Made by a program: the position numbers and the translations under genes
The notes under the pieces: generated by a model
What the model saw: the letters and a program-made list of their open reading frames with translations, nothing else
What the model was told of the DNA's origin: nothing
Databases searched by the model: none
Assembly: GCA_000277445.1 (NCBI GenBank)
Contig: AJWJ01000365.1
Span: 1-23,973 of the forward strand
DNA length: 23,973 nt
Reading direction: 5' to 3'
From: Polysphondylium violaceum
Lineage: Eukaryota > Evosea > Eumycetozoa > Dictyosteliales > Dictyosteliaceae
In this document: positions 10,088-19,884 of the stretch, in pieces
Layout of the letters: each line of letters starts with the position of its first letter
How positions within the stretch are numbered: position 1 is the stretch's first letter

Positions 10088-11301
10088 GATTATACAAATG
10101 CCTATGCCTCTCTATCTTTAGATTAAAATAAATTACAAAAAAAAAAAAAAAAGTTAGTTTGGGCGCAAAAATTATATTAAAAATTTTGAATTGAAAATTA
10201 TTATAAAAAAAAAAAAACTGCACACTCTCAAAATCTAAAAATAAATTTATTCTAAGAAAACAAGATGTGATTGTGTATTTGAAATGAATGAGATAGCTAA
10301 GACACAATGAAGATATTTAATGTATTTTATAGTCTAGACTTATTTTTATATTTAGATTTCCTAATGATCTATACTATAAAACAAAGAAAAGAAAAAACAC
10401 ACACACAAAAAAAAATTATAAAAAAAGGTAATAGGGTATCGTTTAAAATAGATCTCTGTAACAAAAATGAGGCCACTACAAGAATGTAAAGACTCTATCA
10501 ATCAATAAATCAATCTCTCCTGCTATGTCCTTGGTAAAAGAAAGTGTGTATAGGTGAATAAAAAAAAAAAAAAAAAAAAAGAAGATATTGATTGGAATTG
10601 AGTGTGATAGTAAATGATAGAGGAGAAAAACAGTGGTGAGATGTTTATGTTGAAATTGGATAAATAATATTACTACATAAGGGGTGGTAGGGGTAAAACA
10701 CACTAAAATAAAGAAAAAAAAACAACAAAATAAAACAAAAAAATAAAATAAATCAAAAAAATTAAAAAAACACTCACACTCTATAAATCATACTACAAAA
10801 TCTATTTTTATACAATTTAATAAAGTGTGTGGTGTATGTTTTATATATATTTAATCAACGTCCTTTTCACATAACGTTACACTATGTTTTTTCCTTTAAA
10901 GATATATTTATTGGTGAGAGTGAGTGAGTGTAGCACAAACAAATAGAAAAAAAGCAGAGGAGTGTGTGACAACTGTGGTGGCGTAAAATTTGTGATAGAG
11001 TGTGGGAGTGTTAGGTTGCTGTTAGTATTTTTCTTGCTACTGTTTTGGTTGTTATTGTTGTTGTTGTCGAGTTTGTCTTTGTTTATTATAAAATAACAAC
11101 AAACACACAAGTTCGGACGAATACTCCTCTTTGTTTGAGCATAAATGGATTTGATATTTCTATTTCATAAAATTAATTAATTTCCATCCGACTGGAAAAT
11201 TAATATTAAATTTTAAAAAATATTTTTAAAAAAGCCAAAACTCACCTATGGAAACTCATAATATCAAAATAATAGATTATCTCTAAAAACTTTGAGTTTT
11301 T

Positions 11302-11391
11302 CCACTGTGCTCTCGCATTTTGCGTGGGTCACGTGTGTGTGTGTTTGCACTATGTGCCATAGTACGTCTCATGATGCGCGTGGGCGCCAAG
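11302..11391. promoter_or_regulatory. GC-rich non-coding patch with E-box, inverted repeat and GGCGCC
   Basis: In otherwise A/T-rich DNA this stretch carries GTCACGTGTG (CACGTG at 11330-11335), a perfect inverted repeat ACTATG-tgc-CATAGT at 11349-11363, TGCGCG and a GGCGCC palindrome at 11383-11388 (TTGGCGCC on the minus strand). These look like protein-binding sites rather than coding sequence. It lies about 1.2 kb upstream of the phosphatase and 300 bp past the SNARE stop. The function is inferred. Confidence 0.35.
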
Positions 11392-11611
11392 ATAAATATT
11401 TGTGTGAGTGTATTTACCAATTTTGGACTTTACCGATGGCTGGAAATATTTAATATTAAAAAGAAACAGAAATAGAGAGTTTAGACCAAAGTGATTCAAC
11501 GCTGCCAGATAAAGGATAATAGCAACAACAACAAATATTATTAAATTAAAAATTGAAAAAAGATAATAAAAACTTTATTATTTAAAATGGTTGGTAGGGG
11601 GTGGTGGGGTG

Positions 11612-11674
11612 GTATGTATGTATGTATGTATTGTATGTGTATGTGTATGTATGTATGTATGTATGTATGTATGT
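11612..11674. repeat. TATG tetranucleotide microsatellite
   Basis: Two (TATG)n blocks are separated by a TTGTATGTGTATG interruption. It lies 14 bases beyond the SNARE stop codon, so it is probably in that gene's 3' untranslated region, where the RNA would read CAUA repeats. Length is likely to vary between strains. Confidence 0.85.
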
Positions 11675-11687
11675 TGGCGTAAAGTAT

Positions 11688-12141
11688 TTAAACAAATTTA
11701 AGAATGATTGGAATTAAAATAATGGCCAAAACTAAAAGAACGACACAAACAATAATGATTTGTAATTTCATATTTCTACACCACATTTGTCTTCTGATTG
11801 TCACGGTTTGCTTTTTGAACAAACGAGCATTGTTGTTCATAGATGCGGTTTTATCTTGTAAATTGGAAGCTTTATCATGATTATTTAACATAAGACCAAT
11901 GTTATCATGCATAACACTCTTTACTTTATCTACTTCTTGAAGAATAGCTTGAGTTTTATTTGGTTGGTTTGGTTGATTGTTTGGTCTATTGTGTTGTTGT
12001 TGTTTTGAATTAGTATGAATGCCACACTATACACAACATCATTGCAGACTATAGTCCAATATCTCGTTTTTGCCACAACAACACAGATACAGAAACATGG
12101 TCACAATGATGTGTTCTTGAAATTGATACTTACGCAGACAT
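11688..12141 (-). CDS. Synaptobrevin/VAMP-like tail-anchored SNARE
   Basis: Exons 12141-12134 and 11985-11688 give 101 residues. The first exon contributes only ATGTCTGC (8 nt). The 148-nt intron starts GTAAGT, has TACTAAT and ends CAATAG, and joining restores frame exactly. The protein begins MSAPNNQPNQPNKTQ, followed by one SNARE helix (about 14-76, QAILQEVDKVKSVM...) and a C-terminal membrane anchor (about 77-99, LQIIIVCVVLLVLAIILIPI) with almost nothing beyond. This is the minimal brevin plan; such proteins pair with Q-SNAREs to drive vesicle fusion. VDEVVDIMR of animal VAMP2 aligns with VDKVKSVMH here, so the ionic zero layer carries His29 instead of the usual Arg. WCRNMK before the anchor matches the family's YWWKNLK. 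Which compartment it serves cannot be told. Confidence 0.9.
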
Positions 12142-13078
12142 TGTATTGATTATATATGTATAGTAGTGTAGTTGTGTTTATATGGGTGATTGTGAGTGAT
12201 TGGATTGATGTAATATCGAATGATAGTGATCTGCTTAGGATAATATATATAGGGTTTATTTGTACAAGTGGGTGTGTTCTTTATTCCTGAATAACTAGAA
12301 ATACCTATATATTAAAAAAAAATCTATAGATTAGAAATGAAGCCGTTGGGAAGAGAGTGTGTATAAAAAATAAAAAAAAAAATTTGAATTGAAAAAAAAT
12401 TTGAAAAAAAAAAATAACAAAAAAATGTGGTGAAAAATGGTGGTGGAAGCAACAAAGTACAATAGTAGATGGGGTTGATATATCATCAAATCAAAGTAAT
12501 TTGTTTTACATTTTTTTTGTTTATGTGGTTTGGTGTATTATTATTGGCCATACACAAATAATTAAAAAAGATGGTGTAGTGTGTGTATGTGTGTGTGTTT
12601 AGACTACAAAAAATATTAAGTAAAATGGATATAGATAGTTTTGGTGGGAATGGGGATGAATGGTAAAGATATCGACGTAAAAACAGACTATATTGATCGA
12701 TAGCAGTATACGTGTTTAGAAATGCCAATATATGATGAAAAATACATAAATAAATAAAGTATACATACAAAATTATAATAATAGGCGTAGTTTATTACAA
12801 AATAAAAAAGAAATCAACGTTTGGACTATTTTTAAATTTTTTGATTTGATTTCTTTTTTTTTTTTTTTTGATTTTTTAATTTTTTTCTCAACACAAAACA
12901 CATCGGCATTTTTTGCATTTCAAAGAAGATGAGGACACTTTCTTTATATTTTAGATGAAATTTTTAAAATGAATTTGTTGGCAACGAGAGATTGGAAATA
13001 AATACACTGGGTGGTGTGTGTTTGATTGAGAATGAGGGTGCATGAGAATGAATACCCTTGTTTAAATAAATTAGGTTT
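12142..13078. other. SNARE upstream region and LRR gene 3' flank, no gene seen
   Basis: This 0.9-kb stretch contains TATATATAGGGTTTATT about 105 bases before the SNARE start and a G-box-like GTGGGTGTGTTC at about 12268-12280. G-boxes of this type bind GBF in Dictyostelium, but their role here is inferred. The remainder is GT-rich and A/T-rich DNA, with an A-run block at 12365-12425 and a T-run block near 12855-12890. Confidence 0.45.
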
Positions 13079-14422
13079 TTATTTTCTTTTAGGAACAGGG
13101 ACATGAGTACGAATGTAATTGTTTTCATCGTCATTGTCGTCGTCTGAAGAGTCGTCGTCTTCGTATTGGTATTGATCTATTGTGAGTTGACTTAATACCA
13201 CTTCTTGATCTGAATCCAATTCTTGATCAGATGACCAATCAGAGTCATCGTCATCGTCGTCTTCGTGTTTGATGGATGGAGGTGGAGGTGGTGTAGTTTT
13301 GTTTGGATTATATACAGGAAGATCAGAATGATCAGATGCAGATTCAACAGTGTTTGCTTCATCGTCTGCATTATCAACAGGTTCAAATGATGATAGTTTA
13401 GGTGGAATAGGAGGTAAAACAGAGGCCACAGGTGCTTGTTCACTACTAAATGTTGGCAAAGCACTAATACCATTGTTATCATCATTACCACTATTATTCT
13501 TATTTACATTATTTTCAACAACAACATCTTGTTCTCCTTCTTCATCTGTAAAATCATCTTCATCTTTTTCTTTTTTCTCTTGTTTTACTGTCGTTGTTGG
13601 GGTTGGATTGGCACCGATTGCCATATCTTTCTGTAGCTTCTTCTCTGCCTTTGCTTCTCTCTTTAATATTCTTTTCTCTTTTCTTTCTTTTCTCTCCAAT
13701 CTTCTTTGTTCTTTATCTTGTTCTTGTTTTTGTACAGCCTCCTCTCTCTTTTTCTTTGGGTCGTCTTCTATGTAATCAGATTGTGCAGGAAGTTCTACTT
13801 TTACATTAACTACACCACTGGTGGTGATGTTTGTCAAGGAGCCATACACTTTTACAGCTTCACGTCTCTCTTCATCATTGACAGGTGTGCTATCCAGTAT
13901 CTGTAGATTTCTTAATCTGTGCACTACATACAGTCTATAGTCTTTATATTCACGCAAACTATGTCCATTAAAGAAATTTGGACATGCTTCATTCTTTAGC
14001 ATACTCAATGTACGTACATTTGGAAAACAGTCGACTACTCTGTCCATAAATATACTGAGATTTGCGATAAGATTACTATTTACCCAAAGTGTATGTACCT
14101 TTGGCATAATGGGAAACAATGTATGACTTGTGACTCTATTTCCATCCAATACCAATGTATGTAATGATGTAAATCCTTCCAATATTGTTAGATCCCTTTA
14201 TAGTGAAACAATAGAATATGATTAATAATTGTTGGAAGTTAAATAGAAATATATATACATCTATATCTTTGTCTGACATTACTTTTCTAAATTGTTATTT
14301 GACAAATCCAATTCTTTAACGTAGGGACCAAATCTTTGCACGATTTGAGGATTAATCTCTGTAATATCTCTGTAGGCCAAATCTAATCTATCAGAGATTT
14401 GTTGTTGTTGATCTTTACCCAT
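13079..14422 (-). CDS. Leucine-rich-repeat protein, LRMDA-like, with charged C-terminal tail
   Basis: Exons 14422-14283 and 14195-13079 give 418 residues; the 87-nt intron starts GTAATG and ends AAAG. The join produces NNNLEKDLTILEGF, a continuous repeat. Residues 1-165 hold about four leucine-rich repeats (KELDLSNNNL, HTLVLDGNRV, HTLWVNSNLI, RTLSMLKNEACPNF) and a cap with EYKDYRLYVVHRLRNLQILD...VNDEERREA. This cap resembles animal LRMDA (C10orf11) and related LRRcap proteins. A Lys/Arg/Glu coiled-coil segment follows at about 195-245, then an acidic Asp/Ser/Glu-rich tail with a Pro run and a basic end (VPVPKRK). Such proteins act as protein-binding scaffolds. Animal LRMDA is linked to melanocyte organelles through Rab32/38 effectors, but no such role can be assumed here. 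Family assignment is by motif only. Confidence 0.85.
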
Positions 14423-14798
14423 TGTGTGTTTGTGTGTGTGCGATAGCTTGCTTTTACATAAAGCTATATCTATCTCTAATAATAGCAGATTATACTAAAC
14501 TATGTTAAAACAAGATTAAAATGATATGATGGTTGTGCACCTGTTGACAAGTCTGAAAAAATATTACAAAAAAATTTTCAAAAAAAAAAAAATCCAAAGA
14601 AAATGCACCCGAATGTTTCAACGGGTGCAAACTGAGAAAATTATTGGGGGGGAAAATATTTACACAAAGATTTATTATATGCAGTTAAAGGAAAATAAAT
14701 ATATAGACATTATATATGTGGTTTTAAAGATGTATAAGATACATAGATTACAAATTACTTGAAATTGTAATATAATATTATAATATGAAAATGAAAAG
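14423..14798. other. LRR gene upstream region and GGPPS 3' flank
   Basis: No gene seen. The region holds GTGCACCTGTTGAC near 14534-14547, the 26-base inverted repeat at 14604-14629 and a G8 run at about 14645-14652. These G-rich boxes stand out against A/T-rich surroundings and lie 110-230 bp upstream of the LRR gene start. Confidence 0.45.
14604..14629. promoter_or_regulatory. G-box inverted repeat TGCACCCG/CGGGTGCA
   Basis: Two perfect 8-base arms are separated by 10 bases. Each arm contains GGGTGCA, similar to G-rich sites bound by the Dictyostelium factor GBF. It is about 180 bp upstream of the LRR gene start. It may be a paired factor site or, if transcribed, a hairpin; I favour the first. 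Confidence 0.4.
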
Positions 14799-16049
14799 CT
14801 AAATTGAAGAGTTTGAAAGTTTTGTAACCATTTCTTCAAGAATTGGATTTCCACCAAGTTGTTTGATTTGTGAATACAACTTTTCTTCATATTTCTTTAA
14901 AATGTTTCTAGTGTATTCAATGGAACCAACTTTTTGGATATAATCCAATGCATGAGTTTTGATTTGATGATCCTCAGTCTTTTGTTTAAGAATCATCAAG
15001 AGACGTTTATCATTTAAATTTGAATTAATTGCGTGGATGATTGGGAATGAAAATTTACCTTCTGAAATATCTTCACAAAAACTTTTATTTGAATGATACT
15101 ATAGGAGAATTAAATAGATAAATAAATATGTTAATACAATACATTTGTATTGATGATCAAATATGATGGTGATGATGATTATACTTACATCAACAGAAAT
15201 TAAATTAATATAATCATCTCTAATTTGATAATATAAACCCAAATCTTCAATAAATTGTGAATAATCTGTTTTGTTTTCACTAAAAGTTTGTAATAATCTT
15301 AAGCCTAATCTAAATAATCCACCAGTTTCTATGTAATGTGTATTTGTTAGTATAAACAAATTAACACCTCTCTCTGATTATTTAATAAGATAGAAACTTA
15401 CTTTCAGAAACCATACGCATATATTCTTCTTCAGTTGGACAACGATTATTATCTCTCCACATGATATCATAACCTTGACCTCTGTGTAATCTAATAACTT
15501 CTTCAATGAAAATAGAGGTGGCTACAGGACTGCCCAATCTATTGCATTGATCAATCATTAAAAAGTAAACAAAATTTGCACTATTGATAGTCTGTGGAAC
15601 TCCATAGATTGTATGAGCAACTGGATTACCTCTTCTAAGTTTTGAATTGTCTTCAATATCATCAATACTATAAAAATCATCAATGTTTATACTTTGGTCA
15701 GTTGGTGTATATATTGTTATTGATTGACATTGATGATGATATTAACAGAGTTGTTGGTGTTTTGAAAAAAACAATCATATTATTAATTATGATGAACAAT
15801 CAATGTGTGTATGTACCAATCTCATCAATCACTTTTTATATATCTTTTGAACACTTACAGTAAACTAGCCATATGTAGGCCTTGAACTACTTCACTAACT
15901 TCCTTTACTTTATTTTCACCGACATTTAACCAATAGTCAAAGGCTTTGATTAAAATATTTCTAAACCCTTTGCCAGATGATTCGCAAATATAACGATATG
16001 GTTCTAAGAGACTATAGTCATTTTCAGTGAGAGGATAAGAGAATTGCAT
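14799..16049 (-). CDS. Geranylgeranyl diphosphate synthase
   Basis: Four exons, 16049-15859, 15667-15402, 15328-15189 and 15098-14799, give 298 residues; introns are 191, 73 and 90 nt, all with GTAAGT donors. The enzyme extends farnesyl diphosphate with isopentenyl diphosphate to the C20 donor used for Rab/Rho prenylation, ubiquinone side chains and dolichol-related lipids. Motifs: CESSGKGFRNILIKAFDYW at the N terminus, first aspartate-rich motif LIDDIEDNSKLRRGNPVAH (DDIED 66-70, interrupted by intron 1 and restored by splicing), GLYYQIRDDYINL as second motif (190-194), and NKSFCEDISEGKFSFPIIHA. DDYIN in place of DDxxD and the KSFCEDxxEGKFSFP block are typical of the eukaryotic (type III, human GGPS1-like) class. 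Length is normal and no damage is seen. Confidence 0.95.
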
Positions 16050-17046
16050 GTTGTTGGGAAAATTATACTATAATAGTGTACAAATACAAATACAAATACA
16101 AATAAATAGATGAAGAATTAATAATGTGAAAAATTGAAAAGTAAATAATAAAAAAAAAGATTTAAAACTATGAGATTTGCAGTAAAATGAATATGCAATC
16201 AAATGATTTTTATACCTTTTTCTTTTTTTGAATTTTTTTTTTCTGAATTTTTTTTTTTTGAATTTTTTTGTGCCACCTATGAGAGAAATGACAATAGGGT
16301 TTCTCAAATACCCAAATTAGGTTTCTAATGAAAACTTTACCTTTCCGTAGCGTAAACCAAAAGAATATGTAGAGTTTTGGTATGTGTAGGACTTTTAAAA
16401 AACGAGATTTATTGTTTGGGATAATAATCTATATGTTGTTTTTTGTGTTTAGTTTGTGTAGAAAAATAGATGTTGGGCTTAGATTCGTTTTCTTTTATTT
16501 GGTGTTTGAAAAAAAATATGTATGCCTGTTTCAAGCCAATATTGGAATTAATTAAAAAAATATCAAATTGTGGCGTGATGTAATCCCATTTTAATAAGAT
16601 AATATATTTAATCTCTGAACATCTCAATCTCCCTTTTATGTCTACCACTTGTTTTGTTGTTCTAAAATTGGTTTAAACTATCTATGCTCTTACTCTTTCC
16701 AATTTAGATAAATATTAAAACGACATCAAACATATTCTATTAGTGTAAAGTTGTGGATATGTGTGTGCATCCATGTTTTTTTTAATACACACACAATTTG
16801 TGTGGGTGAGCCAATATTTAAGATTTGGATATCTGTGTAATTGTGAGATTCCTTGAAAGTTTCACACACTCGTTCAAAAAAATTTGGATAGAGGGGTGAG
16901 GGAGAACAGAACACTTATATACCCCATTACCTTTTTATTTATCAAAAGAGGAGTAGCGACAGGTGAGAAAGTATGATCGTTGTTGTTGTTATTTGTTATA
17001 TTATTATATTATATTATTATATCATTTATTATTATTATTATTATTA
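16050..17046. other. GGPPS upstream region, no gene seen
   Basis: About 1 kb of non-coding DNA. It contains CAAATA repeats just before the GGPPS start (16080-16102), T-run blocks at 16220-16270 with a repeated TTTTTTGAATTTTTT unit, a TAGGGTTTCTC...TAGGTTTCT pair near 16294-16326, a near-perfect hairpin CACACAATTTGTGTG at 16790-16804, and TTA/TAT repeats at 17000-17048 next to the following gene's stop. Small open frames here are not supported. Confidence 0.45.
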
Positions 17047-19884
17047 TTACTTTTGTTTTGCATTCCTCGTTGGATTTCTTGGCTTATATTTCCTCGTGAC
17101 AGGAGAGGAGAGAGGTTGAAATGGGGGCGATAGGGTTCTGGCCGAGGCAGCCCTCATTGAGTGAAGAGCATTTTTTGAGCTGTGCCAAATGTCTGGAGAT
17201 TTACTGTCTCTTTGGAATCGGGTGGGATAGTCAGACATTCCTCTCTCTATAGAGTCTTTGATCTTGTGAACATCAAGTGGAGGTAGTTCTTTGTTTGCCT
17301 TAACTTTTTTAATTTGATCTTGATCAGTAATGGTACGATGAAAGGTGATTAAATACTCCTTGATATAGTTTATAATGCTTGATAGAGAACAAGATCCTCC
17401 ATTCTCCAAAATGGCTCGGGAAACAAGATCCAAAGTATGCGATGGTTCCATGGAATCCTCAGACGATATAGACGTGGAAGAGGATGAGCTTGAGTCATCG
17501 TCATCTTCAATATCCTCCATTTCTTCTTCATTATTGTCGGTGGTTTTATCTGTTGTTGATTCTTTATCGTTTTCGTGATTGTTGTTTGATTGAGTTGATG
17601 ATGATTTATTTACAGGTGAAGTGGTAGTTGTAGTTGTGGTGGTGGTTGTTGTAGAATTTGGGGAGGTGACATTGCTGTTGGTAGGGGTAGGAGGTGATGG
17701 TTTTTTATTCACATCATCGTCGGCATCTAATCTAAATGGCTTTTTCTTTTTCTTTTTAGTAAAAGGTGTAATGATGGGTGAGGTTGATGACGAAGAGGCA
17801 GATGGTGTACCTCCACTATTAGCAGTGTTTGTTGATGAAGTCGAAGATGTCAGTGACCCTTTTTCTTCTTTTAATTTTTTACTAGGAAAATCATCTCCTC
17901 CTTCTTTTGGACTAGAGGTGGTTGGTGATGTAATTGGTGGTGAACTATCTACATTGTTGTTGTTGTTGTTGTTGGTTGTGGTGGTGGTTGCTGTTGTGGG
18001 TGTTGACGAAGATGATGAATTCTCTGAATGGTTTGCTTCTTCTGATTTTCTCTTTCTATTTCCAATAAATCTTCGGGATCTCACACTAAATGGTGTTGTG
18101 ACTCCATGGTTATTGTTGATGTTATTACTACTATTATTAATATTACTGTTACTACTATTATTAATTGGGGGAGATTCATTATCGATTGGTGTTGATGTTG
18201 TAGTGCTTTCAGTTTGATCAATTTTCTCTTTGTCTTGATTGTCTAGAGTTGTTGTTGATTCTACCTTTTCTACAATTTCAACATTTTCTACTTTCTCTAC
18301 ATGTTGATTAGAATCTTCACTCGCTATATTATTTGTAGAGGCACTTCTTTTTCTTCTTGTGAATCTAAATTTACCATCTCCACTGTTACCCGTCATTATA
18401 AATCCATTCTTTTCTGGTTCTTCTTTAATAGTGGTGGTGGTGTTGGCGGCGGTAGTGACAGTTGATGCTGTTACAGGGGTAGGACTAGTCGTTGTTATAT
18501 CGACATCCATCTTTTCACCATCAACATTTGATTTATCGTCATTTTCATTCTTTAGAGCAGAAGCAGATCCATTACTCTTGTTTTTACTATTACTATTTTC
18601 ATCTACCTCCTCCATTTTCACATCTGCTGATTTAGCTGTTGTCGTTGTGGTTGTTGTAGTTGTATTTGATGATGATGAAGTGTGTTCTGGTGAATCTGAT
18701 TTCTCATTTCCACTACTACCACTACCATTCTTATTGGAAGGTGAATTGTCATTATCGTCATCTGTATGTTTGTCATCATCATCAGTATCATCTACATCTA
18801 TTATTTTACCTCTAGGACCCACCATCCACCAGCCTTCTCTCTGAGGATCTCTTTGAAACAATGGATTGTTTGAAGAGGTATTTGAGAGTGAGGCTGATAT
18901 GACTCTCTTGTGATCATAGGTGTATTTGGATCCATCTCTTTTCCTCAGTTTTGACCATTTCTAAATGAATACAGTTGAAATTAGAATCATATGACATTGA
19001 TTGCACTAAAATACACTGCTACTTACATCTGACAAATATTCTTGAATAGTTGATAAATGGGCACATCCTTCGTTTAGTTTTAAAGCCTTTAAAATCAATT
19101 CTAATATTAAATAATAACAATAGTGTTTGTTAGTGTGTTTCTGAGAGTGTTTACATATGACTAACTATACCACTTACTTTGAACAGAACTTAATGCTGGC
19201 TCTTCTTTTTCTTTTTCAGTGTTATCTTCAGACTTCTACACAAAGGGTAAATGATATAATTGATATGATGATGATTAGCATATGATATAAATAAATGATA
19301 AGAATAACAGTAATAATAATACTTACATCATTGTCATCTGAACCAAAACTCTTTCTTTTGGAGTGATTACTATTGGATGGATGTTCATCATCTTCAGTAT
19401 TAAATTCTTCGCCATGACTTTTATCATCATATTCATCGTTATCATCAGCTGATGTATGATTGTCACTTGTACTATCATCGATACCACTGCCAGCGTTGTT
19501 GGATGACGATGATGAGTTTCTAGAAACATGTCTTCTAAGACCAATTTTCTTTACCAAAGGATCGAATCCAGGTGGCTTAGCATGATTTGTTTTTTTCTTT
19601 TTCTCTTGTTGCTTTTTGAGTATATCTTGAAAGTATTTTAAAGCCTCTTCATTTCTCTTTGAAAATAAAGTTAAATCATCTTCTATTACTATTCCATTTT
19701 GAGTGGTAGTAGTAGTTGTTGTTGTTGTGGTGGTAGATGTGGAGGTATTATTGGATAGAGGTGATTGTGAAATTAAAGTTACATCAATGGTTGTTGTGGT
19801 GCCTGTTGGTATGGTTGTGGTGGCTGAAGATGACACTGAAGTAGATTCACTTAGACTTCGAAAAGGTTTACTCTTTTCTCTCAT
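17047..19884 (-). CDS. Large low-complexity protein with two winged-helix-like modules
   Basis: Four exons, 19884-19327, 19235-19178, 19100-19027 and 18960-17047, give 867 residues; introns are 91, 77 and 65 nt and every join keeps frame. I do not recognise a named family. Exon 1 is Ser/Thr-rich, with a Lys-rich helix around 70-100 (NEEALKYFQDILKKQQEKKKK) and the segment KPPGFDPLVKKIGLRRHVS. Residues about 203-280 (SSVQKLILKALKLNEGCAHL... to FQRDPQREGWWMVG) and about 739-826 (LVSRAILENGGSCSLSSIIN... to RFQRDSKSPDIWHSS) look like the same helix-turn-helix/winged-helix module. Between them lie about 450 residues of Ser/Thr/Asn/Asp-rich sequence with basic patches such as FTRRKRS, RSRRFIGNRKRK and FTKKKKKKPF. 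The basic C terminus follows. A nuclear DNA- or chromatin-binding role is inferred. An (AAC)9 run lies directly before the chosen start, so an earlier start cannot be fully excluded. Confidence 0.82.

Larger units (their letters stand above)
10088..11687. other. 1.6-kb non-coding region upstream of the phosphatase gene
   Basis: No gene seen. The part near the phosphatase start has A/T runs, including an A tract of about 20 at 10561-10580 and A-rich DNA at 10700-10770. A distinct patch at about 11300-11391 is much richer in G+C and is flanked by an imperfect direct repeat. A TATG microsatellite lies next to the SNARE stop. Short open frames here are low-complexity and not credible. Confidence 0.5.

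Noticed and set aside
10071-11110. Short frames of 60-80 codons in the phosphatase upstream region
   Set aside because: Translations are Phe/Lys/Asn-rich low complexity typical of A/T-rich non-coding DNA.
11612-11674. Regular repeats that might suggest a CRISPR-like array
   Set aside because: It is a plain tetranucleotide microsatellite without spacers.
13350-13906. Several overlapping plus-strand frames opposite the LRR gene
   Set aside because: They are shadows of the charged low-complexity tail, with no start context and no family likeness.
16068-16914. Short minus-strand frames upstream of GGPPS
   Set aside because: They consist of Lys/Phe runs from A/T tracts, with no splice-consistent extension into the GGPPS gene.
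17621-18844. Two long plus-strand frames with Val/Leu/Phe runs resembling membrane segments
   Set aside because: They are mirror readings of Thr/Asn/Ser/Lys repeats of the minus-strand winged-helix gene.
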